64,000 bases of DNA, taken from NCBI GenBank assembly GCA_017517965.1, contig JAFWXR010000005.1, positions 36,285 to 100,284 on the forward strand. Direction: 5' to 3'. Below, piece after piece: positions 1-8,387 of this stretch (its first letter is position 1; each line of letters opens with the position of its first letter). Below the pieces are notes generated by a model that made no database searches, was not told where the DNA came from, and was given only the letters and a program-made list of their open reading frames with translations. This stretch comes from Clostridia bacterium. GTDB taxonomy: Bacteria; Bacillota; Clostridia; Oscillospirales; Feifaniaceae. A program made the translations under genes and the position numbers.

Positions 1-414
1 GACGTAAGCCATCTGCGCACGAGTTATTTTGAGTGTTACGTCGGAAAAATCAGATGCCGAAACGATGCCTTTGTTTACGGCGTAATCAACGTAGGGCTTG
101 TACCACGGTGTGCCTGAAAAAACGGCAGTTTCCCCCGTGTTGTAAATGCTGTGTACACGGTCAGCCATAACGAGTGCTTCCGCAACCGTAAGTTCACCCG
201 AGGGGTTGAACTTCGTGTTTGATGAGCCGTACATAAGCGCATATTCGTAGCACGCTTTGATTGACGGCATTGCCCAATGTTCAGAGGCCACGTCGGTAAA
301 ATTATTGTCATACATATTATATTGCACGAAATTGCCCATTCCTGCAGCCATAACAGGCATACAGAGTGTAAACACCAGACAAATGGCAAGCAATGTTGAA
401 ATAATGCGTTTCAT
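1..414 (-). CDS. S-layer homology (SLH) domain protein, N-terminal part
   Basis: Partial gene running off the left edge; 138 codons are visible. It starts with an ATG preceded by a GGAG ribosome site. Residues 1-24 form a Sec signal peptide ending near VMAA. Around residues 38-85 there is an SLH module (NFTDV..HWA..SI, then NPSGELTVAEAL), followed by a second one with GTPWYKPYVDYAVNKGIV. SLH modules anchor proteins to secondary cell-wall polymers. The layout matches the SLH halves of the two proteins near the right end of the window (57.5 and 59.9 kb), so this is probably another member of that surface family. What lies beyond the edge is unknown. Confidence 0.85.
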   Translation of the reverse strand, partial: MKRIISTLLAICLVFTLCMPVMAAGMGNFVQYNMYDNNFTDVASEHWAMPSIKACYEYALMYGSSNTKFNPSGELTVAEALVMADRVHSIYNTGETAVFSGTPWYKPYVDYAVNKGIVSASDFSDVTLKITRAQMAYV

Positions 415-427
415 AACAGTCTCCTAT

Positions 428-462
428 ATAAAAATAGTGGTATAATCAAATTATACCACTAT
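428..462 (-). terminator. Terminator of ribU
   Basis: A perfect 13-bp inverted repeat (434-446 and 450-462, loop CAA) is followed on the minus strand by TTTTTATATA. It lies just past the ribU stop codon and just before the SLH gene start. Both arms contain TATAAT or its complement, so a promoter or operator role for the SLH gene is also possible. Confidence 0.7.
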
Positions 463-481
463 ACATACAAATGTTCAACGG

Positions 482-1066
482 CTATTTAGCCTTTTTTATA
501 AGGGGTGAAATGCGCTTGTACACCAAAAACGTGAGGGCAGAGTTGCCAAGTCCCTTGAATATGAAATTAAAGGGTGTGGACACGTATAAAAGCGCCTCCC
601 ACAGAGAGTCGATGCCTTTCCATATCGCACCGTATGCGCCGATGATGGCATCAATGGGCATAAGTTTTGAATAGAAGGGGTAGGTGATATACAAATTGAC
701 GGGAAAGCTTACTATTGCCATTGCCGCCGCACCTGCAAGTGATGCAATAAGGGCTGATTTTATGCCCTTTTTTCTTTTGTATATAATGCCTGCCGTAAAG
801 GCAAACGAGGCACCGAGTAAGAAATTACTCAGCTCACCAACACCGCCCGTGGAGGTCACCGTAAGGTGAACAAGGTTTTTGATAAGACAGACGATGACGC
901 CTGACACGGGCCCCATTGCAAAGGATGCGATGAGTGCAGGCACTTCCGAAAAGTCCATTTTTATAAAGGAAGGGATAAAGAAAGCCACCGAAAAGTCAAG
1001 CAGCATAAGCACGTATGCAAATGCCGATAACATTCCTATCCACACTATTTTTCTTGTTTTTGACAT
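482..1066 (-). CDS. ribU: Riboflavin ECF transporter S component (RibU)
   Basis: 194-residue, very hydrophobic protein with about six membrane segments. It is the substrate-binding S component of an energy-coupling-factor importer, which would bind riboflavin and use shared EcfA/A'/T subunits encoded elsewhere. The N-terminal pattern (MLSAFAYVLMLLDF, then IKMDFSEVPALIASFAMGP) is typical of RibU. The start at 1066 is chosen because GGAGGT lies 8 nt upstream; an extension to 1111 would run into the terminator. The FMN riboswitch directly upstream makes riboflavin the expected substrate and predicts shut-off when FMN is plentiful. Confidence 0.9.
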   Translation of the reverse strand: MSKTRKIVWIGMLSAFAYVLMLLDFSVAFFIPSFIKMDFSEVPALIASFAMGPVSGVIVCLIKNLVHLTVTSTGGVGELSNFLLGASFAFTAGIIYKRKKGIKSALIASLAGAAAMAIVSFPVNLYITYPFYSKLMPIDAIIGAYGAIWKGIDSLWEALLYVSTPFNFIFKGLGNSALTFLVYKRISPLIKKAK

Positions 1067-1079
1067 TGAATTTACCTCC

Positions 1080-1109
1080 AAAAAAGCCCTACAGAAACAC
1101 CTGTAGGGC
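1080..1109 (-). terminator. FMN-riboswitch expression-platform terminator
   Basis: Minus-strand hairpin GCCCTACAG / CTGTAGGGC followed by six T residues. It sits between the FMN aptamer and the ribU ribosome site, as expected for transcriptional control by premature termination. Confidence 0.85.
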
Positions 1110-1190
1110 AAAAATATAATTTTATCTCATCCGGACTTTACCGTCGGTTCGGGAATTTCACCCGATCAGCCAAAAGGCTCGCAGACTGTC

Positions 1191-1305
1191 GTCCTCACAA
1201 ACTTCGCTTAATTTCATTTTTGCTATCCGCAAAAATTTCATCTGCTCCGTTACTCGTCCTCTATCCCATTGCAACGCACTTCGTTCTGCCTTGCAACGGG
1301 AACCC
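1191..1305 (-). repeat. Intergenic structured repeat, copy A (inside the FMN riboswitch)
   Basis: About 115 bp closely matching 49257-49380. Both copies begin, on the plus strand, with GTCCTCACAAACTTCGCTTA, contain the hairpin ATTTTTGC / GCAAAAAT, then CTCGTCCTCT, and end in GGGAACCC or GGGAGCCC. No plausible protein is encoded. It forms part of the insertion in the riboswitch loop. It is probably a non-autonomous palindromic repeat, but its mobility is inferred only from the two copies. Confidence 0.75.
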
Positions 1306-1327
1306 TGATTCTGATTCTGAGGAACAA

Positions 1328-1492
1328 GTATATAAGGGCAGGTGACAATATATGCTATCCGTTTAGAAAAATTTCTGTCATTTCGATACGAAAGGATGCA
1401 GCAAGGCTTTGTGCCTTGCAATATCCTGACAAGTCGCAAATGGCGGGAATTTTACAAACGAAGAGTATGTGTTGTTACCTGTTCTTATATAC
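1328..1492. repeat. Palindromic element with 21-bp inverted ends
   Basis: Imperfect inverted repeats 1328-1348 and 1472-1492 agree at 18 of 21 positions (GTATATAAG..CAGGT.ACAA). Between them is a further strong hairpin (GCAAGGC / GCCTTGC). The element forms the second half of the insertion in the FMN aptamer, next to repeat copy A. In the RNA it would fold as a long arm extending the aptamer hairpin. No second copy is visible in this window. Confidence 0.6.
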
Positions 1493-1536
1493 AATTAACT
1501 GCCGGTCAGGGAATTTCACCCTGCCCCTAAAAATAT

Positions 1537-2751
1537 TCATTTTTTGATTTTATCCCAGTACGCCTTTGTTGCCTGTTCAATTTTATTCTCACCGTAGGTG
1601 TAATAGACGTCGTCTTTGATTTTGTCGGGCAGATACTGCTGTTTTACCCAACTGTTTTCAAAGGAATGGGGATATTTGTAACCGCCTCTGTCCATTTTCT
1701 CGGCACCGCTGTAATGGGTGTCACGAAGGTGCATGGGTATCTCACCGCAGTCACCGTTAAGGCGTTCGAGTGCCGCATCAATACCGCATATTGCCGAGTT
1801 TGATTTGGGTGCCGTTGCAAGAAGGATAACAGCCTCTGCAAGCGGTATTCTCGCCTCGGGGAAACCAAGCCGCAAAGCAGTTTCGACACAGGCATTCGTC
1901 ACGGTTATTGCAGACGGGTAGGCAAGCCCGATATCCTCTGCAGCGATGACCGACAGCCTTCTGCATATTGCAGGTAAGTCACCCGCTGCAACGAGCCTTG
2001 CAAGATAGTGGAGTGCCGCATTTTCATCACTTCCGCGAATGGATTTCTGAAAAGCGGATAAAAGGTCGTAATGCGAATCGCCCTCTTTGTCATACTTGAC
2101 GGCACTTTTCTGCGTAACCTCTTTTGCCGTGTCAAGCGTGATGTCGCCGCACAGGCAGAGCAGTTCAACCGTGCTCACCGCCTTACGTGCATCACCGCCC
2201 GATGAAAAGGCAACGTGAGTTATAACCTCGTCGGGCGCCTCACACTCCATACTTTCGAAAGCACGCTTTATAAGCGGAACAAGCTCTTCATCCGTTATGG
2301 ATTTGAACTCAAACACCGTCGAACGTGATAAAAGAGCAGGGTATACGTAAAAGTAAGGATTCTCGGTCGTGCTGGCAATAAGCGTCAGCTTACCGTTCTC
2401 CATATACTGTAACAGAAGCTGTTGTTGCTTTTTGTTGAAATACTGTATCTCATCGAGATAAAGCAGTACCCCGTCGGGTGCCATAAAGGTGTCAAGCTCG
2501 GCAATTATATCCTTGATGTCACCGCTTCCAGCCGAAGTGCCGTTGAGTTTAAATAACTTTTTATCGGTCATCTTCGCAAGAATGGAGGCGACGGTGGTCT
2601 TGCCGACACCGGGAGGGCCGTAAAAGACCATATTGGGTATATTACCGCTACTTGCGATTTTTCTTATTATGCCGTTTTTGCCCACAAGATGCGTCTGCCC
2701 AACGACTTCGTCGAGCGACTGAGGGCGTAATCTGTCAGCAAGCGGTTTCAT
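1537..2751 (-). CDS. rarA: Replication-associated recombination ATPase RarA (MgsA)
   Basis: 404-residue AAA+ ATPase of the clamp-loader clade that acts at stalled replication forks with SSB and RecA. The opening MKPLADRLRPQSLDEVVGQ, Walker A GPPGVGKT at residues 45-52 and Walker B LLYLDEI around 96-102 are diagnostic. It is followed by the sensor region (STTENP, LLSRS) and the conserved C-terminal tetramerisation part ending with a YKYPHSF-like motif. Full length for the family. It starts 2 nt after glyA ends, so it is most likely co-transcribed with proS and glyA. Confidence 0.95.
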   Translation of the reverse strand: MKPLADRLRPQSLDEVVGQTHLVGKNGIIRKIASSGNIPNMVFYGPPGVGKTTVASILAKMTDKKLFKLNGTSAGSGDIKDIIAELDTFMAPDGVLLYLDEIQYFNKKQQQLLLQYMENGKLTLIASTTENPYFYVYPALLSRSTVFEFKSITDEELVPLIKRAFESMECEAPDEVITHVAFSSGGDARKAVSTVELLCLCGDITLDTAKEVTQKSAVKYDKEGDSHYDLLSAFQKSIRGSDENAALHYLARLVAAGDLPAICRRLSVIAAEDIGLAYPSAITVTNACVETALRLGFPEARIPLAEAVILLATAPKSNSAICGIDAALERLNGDCGEIPMHLRDTHYSGAEKMDRGGYKYPHSFENSWVKQQYLPDKIKDDVYYTYGENKIEQATKAYWDKIKK

Positions 2752-2753
2752 AC

Positions 2754-3992
2754 TTAATAAAGGGGATATTTTGCGGTGAGTGCCGCAACTCTTGAAAGAA
2801 TTTCTTCCTTACTGTCTTCAAAAGTGTCAAGTGCAGTCATCTTCATAAGTTCTGCAATTTCAACCATATCCTCTTCGACAAAGCCTCTCGTCGTAACCGC
2901 AGGCGTACCGACACGGATACCGCTTGTAACGAACGGCTTTTCGGGGTCGTTGGGAATAGCGTTCTTGTTGACGGTTATTCTCACCTCGTCAAGTCTGTTA
3001 GCCATTTCCTTACCTGTGATGTGGAAGGGACGAAGGTCAACGAGCATAAGATGATTGTCCGTACCTCCTGATACAAGGTTGAAGCCGTTGTCTAAAAGTG
3101 CCTTTGCAAGAGCCTTTGCGTTTTTGACAATCTGCTCCTGATAAGCCTTGAATTCGGGCTTGAGTGCCTCACCGAAAGCGACTGCCTTACCTGCAATAAC
3201 GTGCATAAGCGGACCGCCCTGCGTACCGGGGAATATAGCCTTGTTTATCTTCTTTGCAAGCTCCTCGTCATTCGTTAAAATGACACCGCCTCTCGGGCCA
3301 CGGAGTGTCTTGTGTGTCGTAGAAGTAACGATGTCGGCATAGGGAACGGGTGACGGGTGCAGACCTGCCGCAACGAGACCTGCAATGTGCGCCATATCCA
3401 CCATAAAATATGCGCCGACTTCTTTTGCGATTTTTGAAATACGCTCAAAATCAATAACCCTCGGATATGCTGAAGCACCTGCAACGATGAGCTTGGGCTT
3501 GCATTCCTTAGCCTGCTTTTCCATAGCGTCGTAGTCGATGTAACCGTCGTCGTTTACACCGTAGGGAACAAAGTTAAAATAGAGTCCCGAAAAGTTTACG
3601 GGTGAGCCGTGTGTCAGGTGACCGCCTGCATCAAGGCTCATACCCATTACGGTGTCACCGGGCTGTAAAAGTGCAACGTAAACGGCAGAGTTTGCCTGCG
3701 CACCGCTGTGGGGCTGAACGTTCGCGTAATTTGCACCGAAAAGCTTGCAAAGTCTTTCAATAGCAAGGTTTTCAACAACGTCAACGTATTCACAGCCGTT
3801 GTAGTAACGCTTACCGCTGTAACCCTCGGCATACTTGTTTGTGTTGGGTGAGCCGACAGCCGCCATAACAGCCTCGCTTACGAAGTTTTCACTTGCGATA
3901 AGCTCAATATTGCTCTGCTGACGCTTGAGTTCGTTTGCAAGCGCCTCACCGACTTCTTTGTCGTATTCCAATACTTTATCTATGCAATCCAT
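2754..3992 (-). CDS. glyA: Serine hydroxymethyltransferase
   Basis: 412-residue PLP enzyme converting serine and tetrahydrofolate to glycine and 5,10-methylene-THF, the main one-carbon source. It shows [11 protein letters not shown] near the N-terminus, [26 protein letters not shown] around 199-206, and the PLP lysine K228 in [14 protein letters not shown]. Length is normal. It starts 13 nt downstream of proS and is followed 2 nt later by rarA. No riboswitch is seen before it. Confidence 0.97.
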   Translation of the reverse strand: MDCIDKVLEYDKEVGEALANELKRQQSNIELIASENFVSEAVMAAVGSPNTNKYAEGYSGKRYYNGCEYVDVVENLAIERLCKLFGANYANVQPHSGAQANSAVYVALLQPGDTVMGMSLDAGGHLTHGSPVNFSGLYFNFVPYGVNDDGYIDYDAMEKQAKECKPKLIVAGASAYPRVIDFERISKIAKEVGAYFMVDMAHIAGLVAAGLHPSPVPYADIVTSTTHKTLRGPRGGVILTNDEELAKKINKAIFPGTQGGPLMHVIAGKAVAFGEALKPEFKAYQEQIVKNAKALAKALLDNGFNLVSGGTDNHLMLVDLRPFHITGKEMANRLDEVRITVNKNAIPNDPEKPFVTSGIRVGTPAVTTRGFVEEDMVEIAELMKMTALDTFEDSKEEILSRVAALTAKYPLY

Positions 3993-4005
3993 TTTAAAAA
4001 TCTCC

Positions 4006-5445
4006 TTAATATTGTTTGCCCCAGACTACCATCGATTTTGCCTTCTTACCGCAGCATACACATACGTCTGAGATATTTTCCTGCTCAAAGGGCATACAAC
4101 GTGACTTTACGCCACCCGTAACGTCCTTGATTTTGTCTTCACATTCACTGTCACCGCACCATATTGCCTTGATGAAGCCGCCCTTGTTTTTGGAAATGTC
4201 AACGAATTCGTCAAGCGTCGTTGCGGTATGCGTTTTTGATACCATATTTTCAAGAGCCTTGTTGTAAAGCTGGTCGTGAACTGTTTTAAGAAGCTCGGGA
4301 ATCTTGGTTTCGAGCTCATCAAGCGATACGAAATACTTTTCTCTCGTAACTCGTGAAACGAGAACGCACTGATTATTTTCAATGTCCTTGGGACCGATTT
4401 CAAGACGGAGGGGAACACCCTTCATCTCATACTGTGCAAACTTCCAGCCGGGTGAGTTGTCGGATGCATCCATCTTGACTCTTGCAACCTTTGAAAGCCT
4501 TGAAACAAGTTCACTCGCCTTGTCGAGCACACCCTCTTTATGCTGTGCAATCGGCACTACGATTACCTGAATAGGTGCGATTGCAGGGGGGAGAACAAGA
4601 CCGTTGTCATCACCGTGAGTCATTATGATAGCGCCTATCATTCTCGTTGAAACGCCCCACGACGTCTGGTGCGGATACTGCAGAGTGTTGTCCCTGCCCG
4701 TGAACTGTATGCCAAATGCACGTGCAAAACCGTCACCGAAATAGTGGCTCGTACCGCCCTGAAGAGCGACACCGTTGTGCATCATAGGCTCGATAGTATA
4801 CGTCGTTTCAGCACCTGCAAACTTTTCCTTCTCGGTCTTCTGACCCACTACTGCGGGGATTGCAAGGCTTTCTCTGTAAAAGTCCTCGTATACACGGAGC
4901 ATACGAAGCGTTTCTTCCTTAGCTTCCTCTGCCGTTTCGTGCATCGTATGACCTTCCTGCCAGAGAAATTCGCTTGTACGAAGGAAGGGACGTGTCGTCT
5001 TCTCCCATCTTACAACCGAGCACCACTGATTGTAGAGCTTGGGCAGGTCACGGTATGAATTTATTATCTTTGCATAATGTTCGCAGAAAAGCGTCTCCGA
5101 AGTCGGCCTTACAACGAGTCTTTCCGAAAGTTTTTCCTGTCCGCCCTGGGTAACCCACGCAACTTCGGGGGCAAAGCCTTCAACGTGGTCTTTCTCTTTC
5201 TGGAGAAGGCTTTCGGGGATAAACATGGGCATATACACGTTTTCGTGACCCGTTTCTTTGAAACGGCGGTCAAGGTCAGTCTGGATATTTTCCCAAATTG
5301 CATAGCCGTAAGGACGTATTACCATACAGCCCTTGACGCCCGAATAGTCACACAGTTCAGCCTTTTTGACTACGTCTGTGTACCACTTGGCAAAATCTTC
5401 GTCCATCGAAGTTATCGCTTCGACCATCTTTTTATTATCTGCCAT
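4006..5445 (-). CDS. proS: Proline--tRNA ligase, archaeal/eukaryotic type
   Basis: 479-residue class II aminoacyl-tRNA synthetase charging tRNA-Pro. It is the short form without the bacterial INS editing domain: motif 2 region [20 protein letters not shown], then the anticodon-binding domain, then a C-terminal zinc-type region with Cys pairs (CGDSEC, CVCCGKK) and a terminal Tyr. The start at 5445 is preferred (GAGGTG 6 nt upstream) over a weaker start at 5454. Because this form lacks the usual editing domain, the YbaK-family deacylase at 33.4 kb could clear mischarged tRNA-Pro. First gene of proS-glyA-rarA. Confidence 0.95.
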   Translation of the reverse strand: MADNKKMVEAITSMDEDFAKWYTDVVKKAELCDYSGVKGCMVIRPYGYAIWENIQTDLDRRFKETGHENVYMPMFIPESLLQKEKDHVEGFAPEVAWVTQGGQEKLSERLVVRPTSETLFCEHYAKIINSYRDLPKLYNQWCSVVRWEKTTRPFLRTSEFLWQEGHTMHETAEEAKEETLRMLRVYEDFYRESLAIPAVVGQKTEKEKFAGAETTYTIEPMMHNGVALQGGTSHYFGDGFARAFGIQFTGRDNTLQYPHQTSWGVSTRMIGAIIMTHGDDNGLVLPPAIAPIQVIVVPIAQHKEGVLDKASELVSRLSKVARVKMDASDNSPGWKFAQYEMKGVPLRLEIGPKDIENNQCVLVSRVTREKYFVSLDELETKIPELLKTVHDQLYNKALENMVSKTHTATTLDEFVDISKNKGGFIKAIWCGDSECEDKIKDVTGGVKSRCMPFEQENISDVCVCCGKKAKSMVVWGKQY

Positions 5446-5481
5446 TATAAACACCTCATATAAAAGTAAATCATTTATATA

Positions 5482-5510
5482 ATTATATAATTATGCGTTC
5501 GCTATGTCAA
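5482..5510 (-). promoter_or_regulatory. Promoter of proS-glyA-rarA
   Basis: Minus strand: -35 TTGACA (5505-5510), 17-nt spacer, -10 TATAAT (5482-5487). Both boxes are perfect consensus, 37 nt ahead of the start codon. Confidence 0.85.
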
Positions 5511-5533
5511 TCTGGAAAAATCACAAACTATAC

Positions 5534-5562
5534 TTGTTATGTGGTGTAATTTAGTGTATAAT
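5534..5562 (+). promoter_or_regulatory. Promoter of the Asp23-yloV operon
   Basis: -35 TTGTTA (5534-5539), 17-nt spacer, -10 TATAAT (5557-5562), 46 nt before the Asp23-family start codon. It is divergent from the proS promoter, with the -35 boxes about 24 nt apart. Confidence 0.8.
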
Positions 5563-5608
5563 AGTACTATCTACGGACTGTGTTTACAGTCAGAAAGAGG
5601 TGCTTTTT

Positions 5609-5956
5609 ATGGTGAGACAGGAATCTGCGCTCGGCAACATAGAAATATCAACAGCTGCAATGGCTTCAATCGTGGGCATCATTGCGACAAGCTGCTACGG
5701 TGTTGTAGGTATGGCTGCACGCAATGCTAAGGACGGTATTGTTCAGCTTCTGTTTAAGGATAACTACGAGAAGGGCATTAAAGTAACGGATACTCCCGAA
5801 GGTCTTGTTATTGACGTTCATATCATAGTTTTATACGAAGTGAACATCCCTGCGATAACAGACAGTATCGTAAATAAAATCCGTCATCACGTTGAAGATA
5901 TTACGGGCTTTATGGTAAAAACGGTCAACGTTTTCGTTGACGATATGAGAATATAA
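5609..5956 (+). CDS. Asp23/Gls24 family protein (YloU-like)
   Basis: 115-residue protein of the Asp23/Gls24 (DUF322) family: NIEISTAAMASIVGIIA, then the Gly-rich GVVGMAA, then a VDVHIIV strand and the typical C-terminal helix. The start at 5609 follows AGAGG; a GTG at 5600 is too close to that site. In Firmicutes the gene right before the DhaK-like yloV is usually a member of this family, as here. Its precise role is not settled; relatives are envelope-associated and stress-related. Confidence 0.9.
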   Translation: MVRQESALGNIEISTAAMASIVGIIATSCYGVVGMAARNAKDGIVQLLFKDNYEKGIKVTDTPEGLVIDVHIIVLYEVNIPAITDSIVNKIRHHVEDITGFMVKTVNVFVDDMRI

Positions 5957-5971
5957 AGAGAGGTAACCGCA

Positions 5972-7606
5972 TTGAATACTATTAACGGAATTATTTTCAG
6001 AGATATGATTATCTCGGGTGCGGGCAGCCTCAAGACGCATATTCAGGAGGTAAACGACCTTAACGTATTCCCCGTGCCCGACGGTGATACAGGTACGAAT
6101 ATGAGTATGACTATCAGCGCCGCTGCAAGTGAACTTGCAGGCTCTGATGAAGTCAATGCAGGCAAGGTGGCAAAGTCTGCCGCATCTGCGCTTCTGCGTG
6201 GTGCAAGGGGTAACAGCGGTGTTATCACTTCACTTCTTTTCAGGGGCATTTCAAAGGGCTTTGACAATGCCGAAGAAATTGATGCAAAGGCGTTTGCCGC
6301 AGCATATACGAAGGGTGTTGAAAGTGCCTACAAGGCGGTTATGAAGCCGACTGAAGGTACAATTCTCACAGTTGCAAGGCTTTCTGCCGCTGCAGGTGTA
6401 CAGCAGGCTGAAAAGAGTGACGATATTGTTGAACTCTTCTCGGTTATTTTAGATGCCGCAAGGGAAACGCTTGAGCAGACGAGGGAGATGCTTCCCGTCT
6501 TAAAGCAGGCAGGTGTTGTTGACAGTGGCGGTAAAGGTCTGGTGCGTATACTCGAAGGTATGTACAGCGTTGTCAAAGACGGTGTTATTATCGAGTGCGG
6601 TGACGTTGGTGAGGTCAGGGAAAAGGCTGATTTTGCATCGTTTGAGCTTTCCGACATCAAGTTTGCATACTGTACGGAATTTCTTGTAAATAAGAATGAA
6701 CTTTCACTCGGTAAGGATTTTGAAAAGCTTCATCAGTTTGCAATGAAGAACGGTGACTCTGTCGTTTTCGTTGACGATGAGGAAATTGTTAAAATCCACG
6801 TTCATACCAATCATCCCGGTAAGGTGCTTGAAGAGGCGCTTAAATACGGCTATCTTTCCAAGATGAAGATAGAAAATATGAAGGAACAGCTTGAACGTGA
6901 ACAGGCTGAAAGTGCAGCAGAACCCGTGCAGGAGGTTGCACAGGATAAGGAATACGGCTTTGTCGCAGTTGCGGCAGGCGAGGGTATGAGTGATATGTTC
7001 ACCGAAATGGGTATCGACAACGTCGTGTTCGGCGGACAGACGATGAATCCCAGTGCGGATGATATTCTCAAAGCCATTGAGGCTGTACCTGCAAAAAAGG
7101 TATTCGTATTCCCCAATAACAAGAACATAATTATGGCGGCACAGCTTGCGGTACCCATGTCAACGAGGGAGGTTATCGTCGTTCCGACGAGAAGCGTTCC
7201 CGAATGTGTATCGGCAATGTTCGTGTTTGACGAAAGTATGGGCACAGCCGAAAATCTTGAGGCTATGCAGGAGGCGGCTTCAGCCGTTACCACAGGTCAG
7301 GTGACCTATGCGGTTAGAGACAGTTCTATCGGTGACACAGAGATTCGTGAGGGGCAGATAATGGGCCTCTCGGGCGGTTTAGTCAAGGCACTCGGTGATG
7401 ACGTTGATGAAACGGCATACTCACTTGCAAAGACACTTGCAGACGAAAAGGGTGGCAGCGTAATGACGGTTTACTCAGGCGAGGAAGTTACGTCAGAGCG
7501 TGCACAGGCACTTGTTGAAAAGCTTACGGCGGCTTATCCGTCAATGGACATTGCACTCGTTGAAGGCAAACAGCCCGTATACTTCTATATAGTTTCAGTT
7601 GAATAA
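5972..7606 (+). CDS. yloV: DAK2-domain fatty acid kinase-like protein (YloV/FakA family)
   Basis: 544-residue protein. The N-terminal DhaL/DAK2 domain (about 1-200) has the ATP-Mg motif VPDGDTGTNM, with PDGDTG at 36-41. The C-terminal part belongs to the conserved YloV domain, with NNKNIIMAA and VVPTRSVPEC. FakA proteins phosphorylate fatty acids held by a FakB protein to make acyl-phosphate for phospholipid synthesis; no FakB is seen here. It initiates with TTG after AGAGAGG. It directly follows the Asp23-family gene, as in Bacillus yloU-yloV. Confidence 0.92.
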   Translation: MNTINGIIFRDMIISGAGSLKTHIQEVNDLNVFPVPDGDTGTNMSMTISAAASELAGSDEVNAGKVAKSAASALLRGARGNSGVITSLLFRGISKGFDNAEEIDAKAFAAAYTKGVESAYKAVMKPTEGTILTVARLSAAAGVQQAEKSDDIVELFSVILDAARETLEQTREMLPVLKQAGVVDSGGKGLVRILEGMYSVVKDGVIIECGDVGEVREKADFASFELSDIKFAYCTEFLVNKNELSLGKDFEKLHQFAMKNGDSVVFVDDEEIVKIHVHTNHPGKVLEEALKYGYLSKMKIENMKEQLEREQAESAAEPVQEVAQDKEYGFVAVAAGEGMSDMFTEMGIDNVVFGGQTMNPSADDILKAIEAVPAKKVFVFPNNKNIIMAAQLAVPMSTREVIVVPTRSVPECVSAMFVFDESMGTAENLEAMQEAASAVTTGQVTYAVRDSSIGDTEIREGQIMGLSGGLVKALGDDVDETAYSLAKTLADEKGGSVMTVYSGEEVTSERAQALVEKLTAAYPSMDIALVEGKQPVYFYIVSVE

Positions 7607-7608
7607 TA

Positions 7609-7637
7609 AAATAACCTCGCATCTGCGAGGTTATTTT
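7609..7637 (+). terminator. Terminator after yloV
   Basis: AATAACCTCGC / GCGAGGTTATT with a 4-nt loop, then TTTTT. It separates yloV from the inserted repeat and the DUF4375 gene. Confidence 0.85.
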
Positions 7638-7657
7638 TAATTCGGAATATAAATAAA

Positions 7658-7745
7658 AGCCTTCCCCTTGAGGGGAAGGTGGGTTGCGAAGCAACTCGGA
7701 TGAGGTGGAAAAGAGTAACGATTGCTTTCGCTACCTCAAGGAGAA
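7658..7745 (+). repeat. Intergenic palindromic repeat (CCTTCCCC type)
   Basis: Starts with the palindrome CCTTCCCCTTGAGGGGAAGG, then the hairpin GTTGCGAAGCAAC, CGGATGAGGTGG and CTACCTCAAGGAG. From general knowledge, this sequence type is scattered between genes in many gut Clostridia. There is no coding potential of its own; an upstream extension of the DUF4375 frame runs through it by chance. Confidence 0.7.
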
Positions 7746-7770
7746 ACCTTTGATATATAAGGAGAATAAT

Positions 7771-8367
7771 ATGTCAGTAAAAATAAGAATAATAATTTTA
7801 ATAGTAATTGTGACGTTAATTGCAGGATTTTTTATAAATAAATCCAAACAAAAGGCAGAGAACCATATCGATGCTGAAGTTGGCAAAGTAAAAAGCATTG
7901 ATGATATATGGACAATGGGAAATAAAAATGAATTTATAAATAATATGAGTCTGTACATAGCAGAAAAGTGTAGTTATGGCGATGAGATGGACAACTTAAA
8001 TGATGCACAGAGAGTTTTCTATATCACACAGACTTTGGAAATGGAAGTTAATAACGGCGGTTTTTGGCAGTTTTTCTTTAACACTGACGGTATGTTTGTT
8101 AATGAACTTGCTTCTTCATTTGAAAAAATCGGTGCGATGAAAACTGCAGAAATATGTAAAAAAGCGGTTGGCATATTCGGGAATGCGTTTCCGATTGATA
8201 TGGATAAAATACAAGAAGTTTTGAATACTGATGATGATGAAGAAACGGAAGAGAAAAACACACAACTACTCGATGAATGTGATATGGCGTTTTACGGGTA
8301 CGAAGAAGATTTGGAAGAACTTAATTATCAGTTTATAATGAAGAATAAAGAAGCATTTTCAAACTGA
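7771..8367 (+). CDS. DUF4375 (DMP19-like) domain protein, membrane-anchored
   Basis: 198 residues. Residues 7-24 form one hydrophobic N-terminal helix (signal anchor). The rest matches the DUF4375 pattern: LNDAQRVFYITQTLEMEVNNGGFWQFFFN, here given as LNDAQRVFYITQ then EVNNGGFWQFF. Members of this family are predicted to be small helical proteins, some acting as DNA mimics or immunity-like proteins; the role here is unknown. The start at 7771 is set by GGAG 7 nt upstream. It is more AT-rich than its neighbours and sits between yloV and recG next to a repeat, which suggests insertion. Confidence 0.7.
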   Translation: MSVKIRIIILIVIVTLIAGFFINKSKQKAENHIDAEVGKVKSIDDIWTMGNKNEFINNMSLYIAEKCSYGDEMDNLNDAQRVFYITQTLEMEVNNGGFWQFFFNTDGMFVNELASSFEKIGAMKTAEICKKAVGIFGNAFPIDMDKIQEVLNTDDDEETEEKNTQLLDECDMAFYGYEEDLEELNYQFIMKNKEAFSN

Positions 8368-8387
8368 TAAAATAATACAGGTGAAAT

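Larger units (their letters stand above)
1124..1531 (-). promoter_or_regulatory. FMN riboswitch (RFN element) split by a ~300-nt insertion
   Basis: Read on the minus strand, the 5' part (1531 to about 1496) contains AGGGGCAGGGTGAAATTCCC then TGACCGGCAG. The 3' part (about 1190 to 1124) contains CTGCGAGCC, GGGTGAAATTCCCGAACCGA, CGGTAAAG and TCCGGATGAGA. Together these give the conserved core of the FMN aptamer. Normally the two parts are separated by a short hairpin loop after CCGGC; here about 300 nt are inserted there. The aptamer begins only 6 nt after the rarA stop codon, and no separate promoter is obvious, so it may rely on read-through or on a promoter inside rarA. Confidence 0.9.

Noticed and set aside
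434..462. Perfect palindrome read as an operator for the SLH gene
   Set aside because: Its place right after ribU with a T run on the same strand fits a terminator. An operator role remains possible but unsupported.
1158..1547. Small frames within the riboswitch insertion
   Set aside because: They run through a structured repeat and the aptamer, lack ribosome sites, and are not preserved in the second repeat copy.
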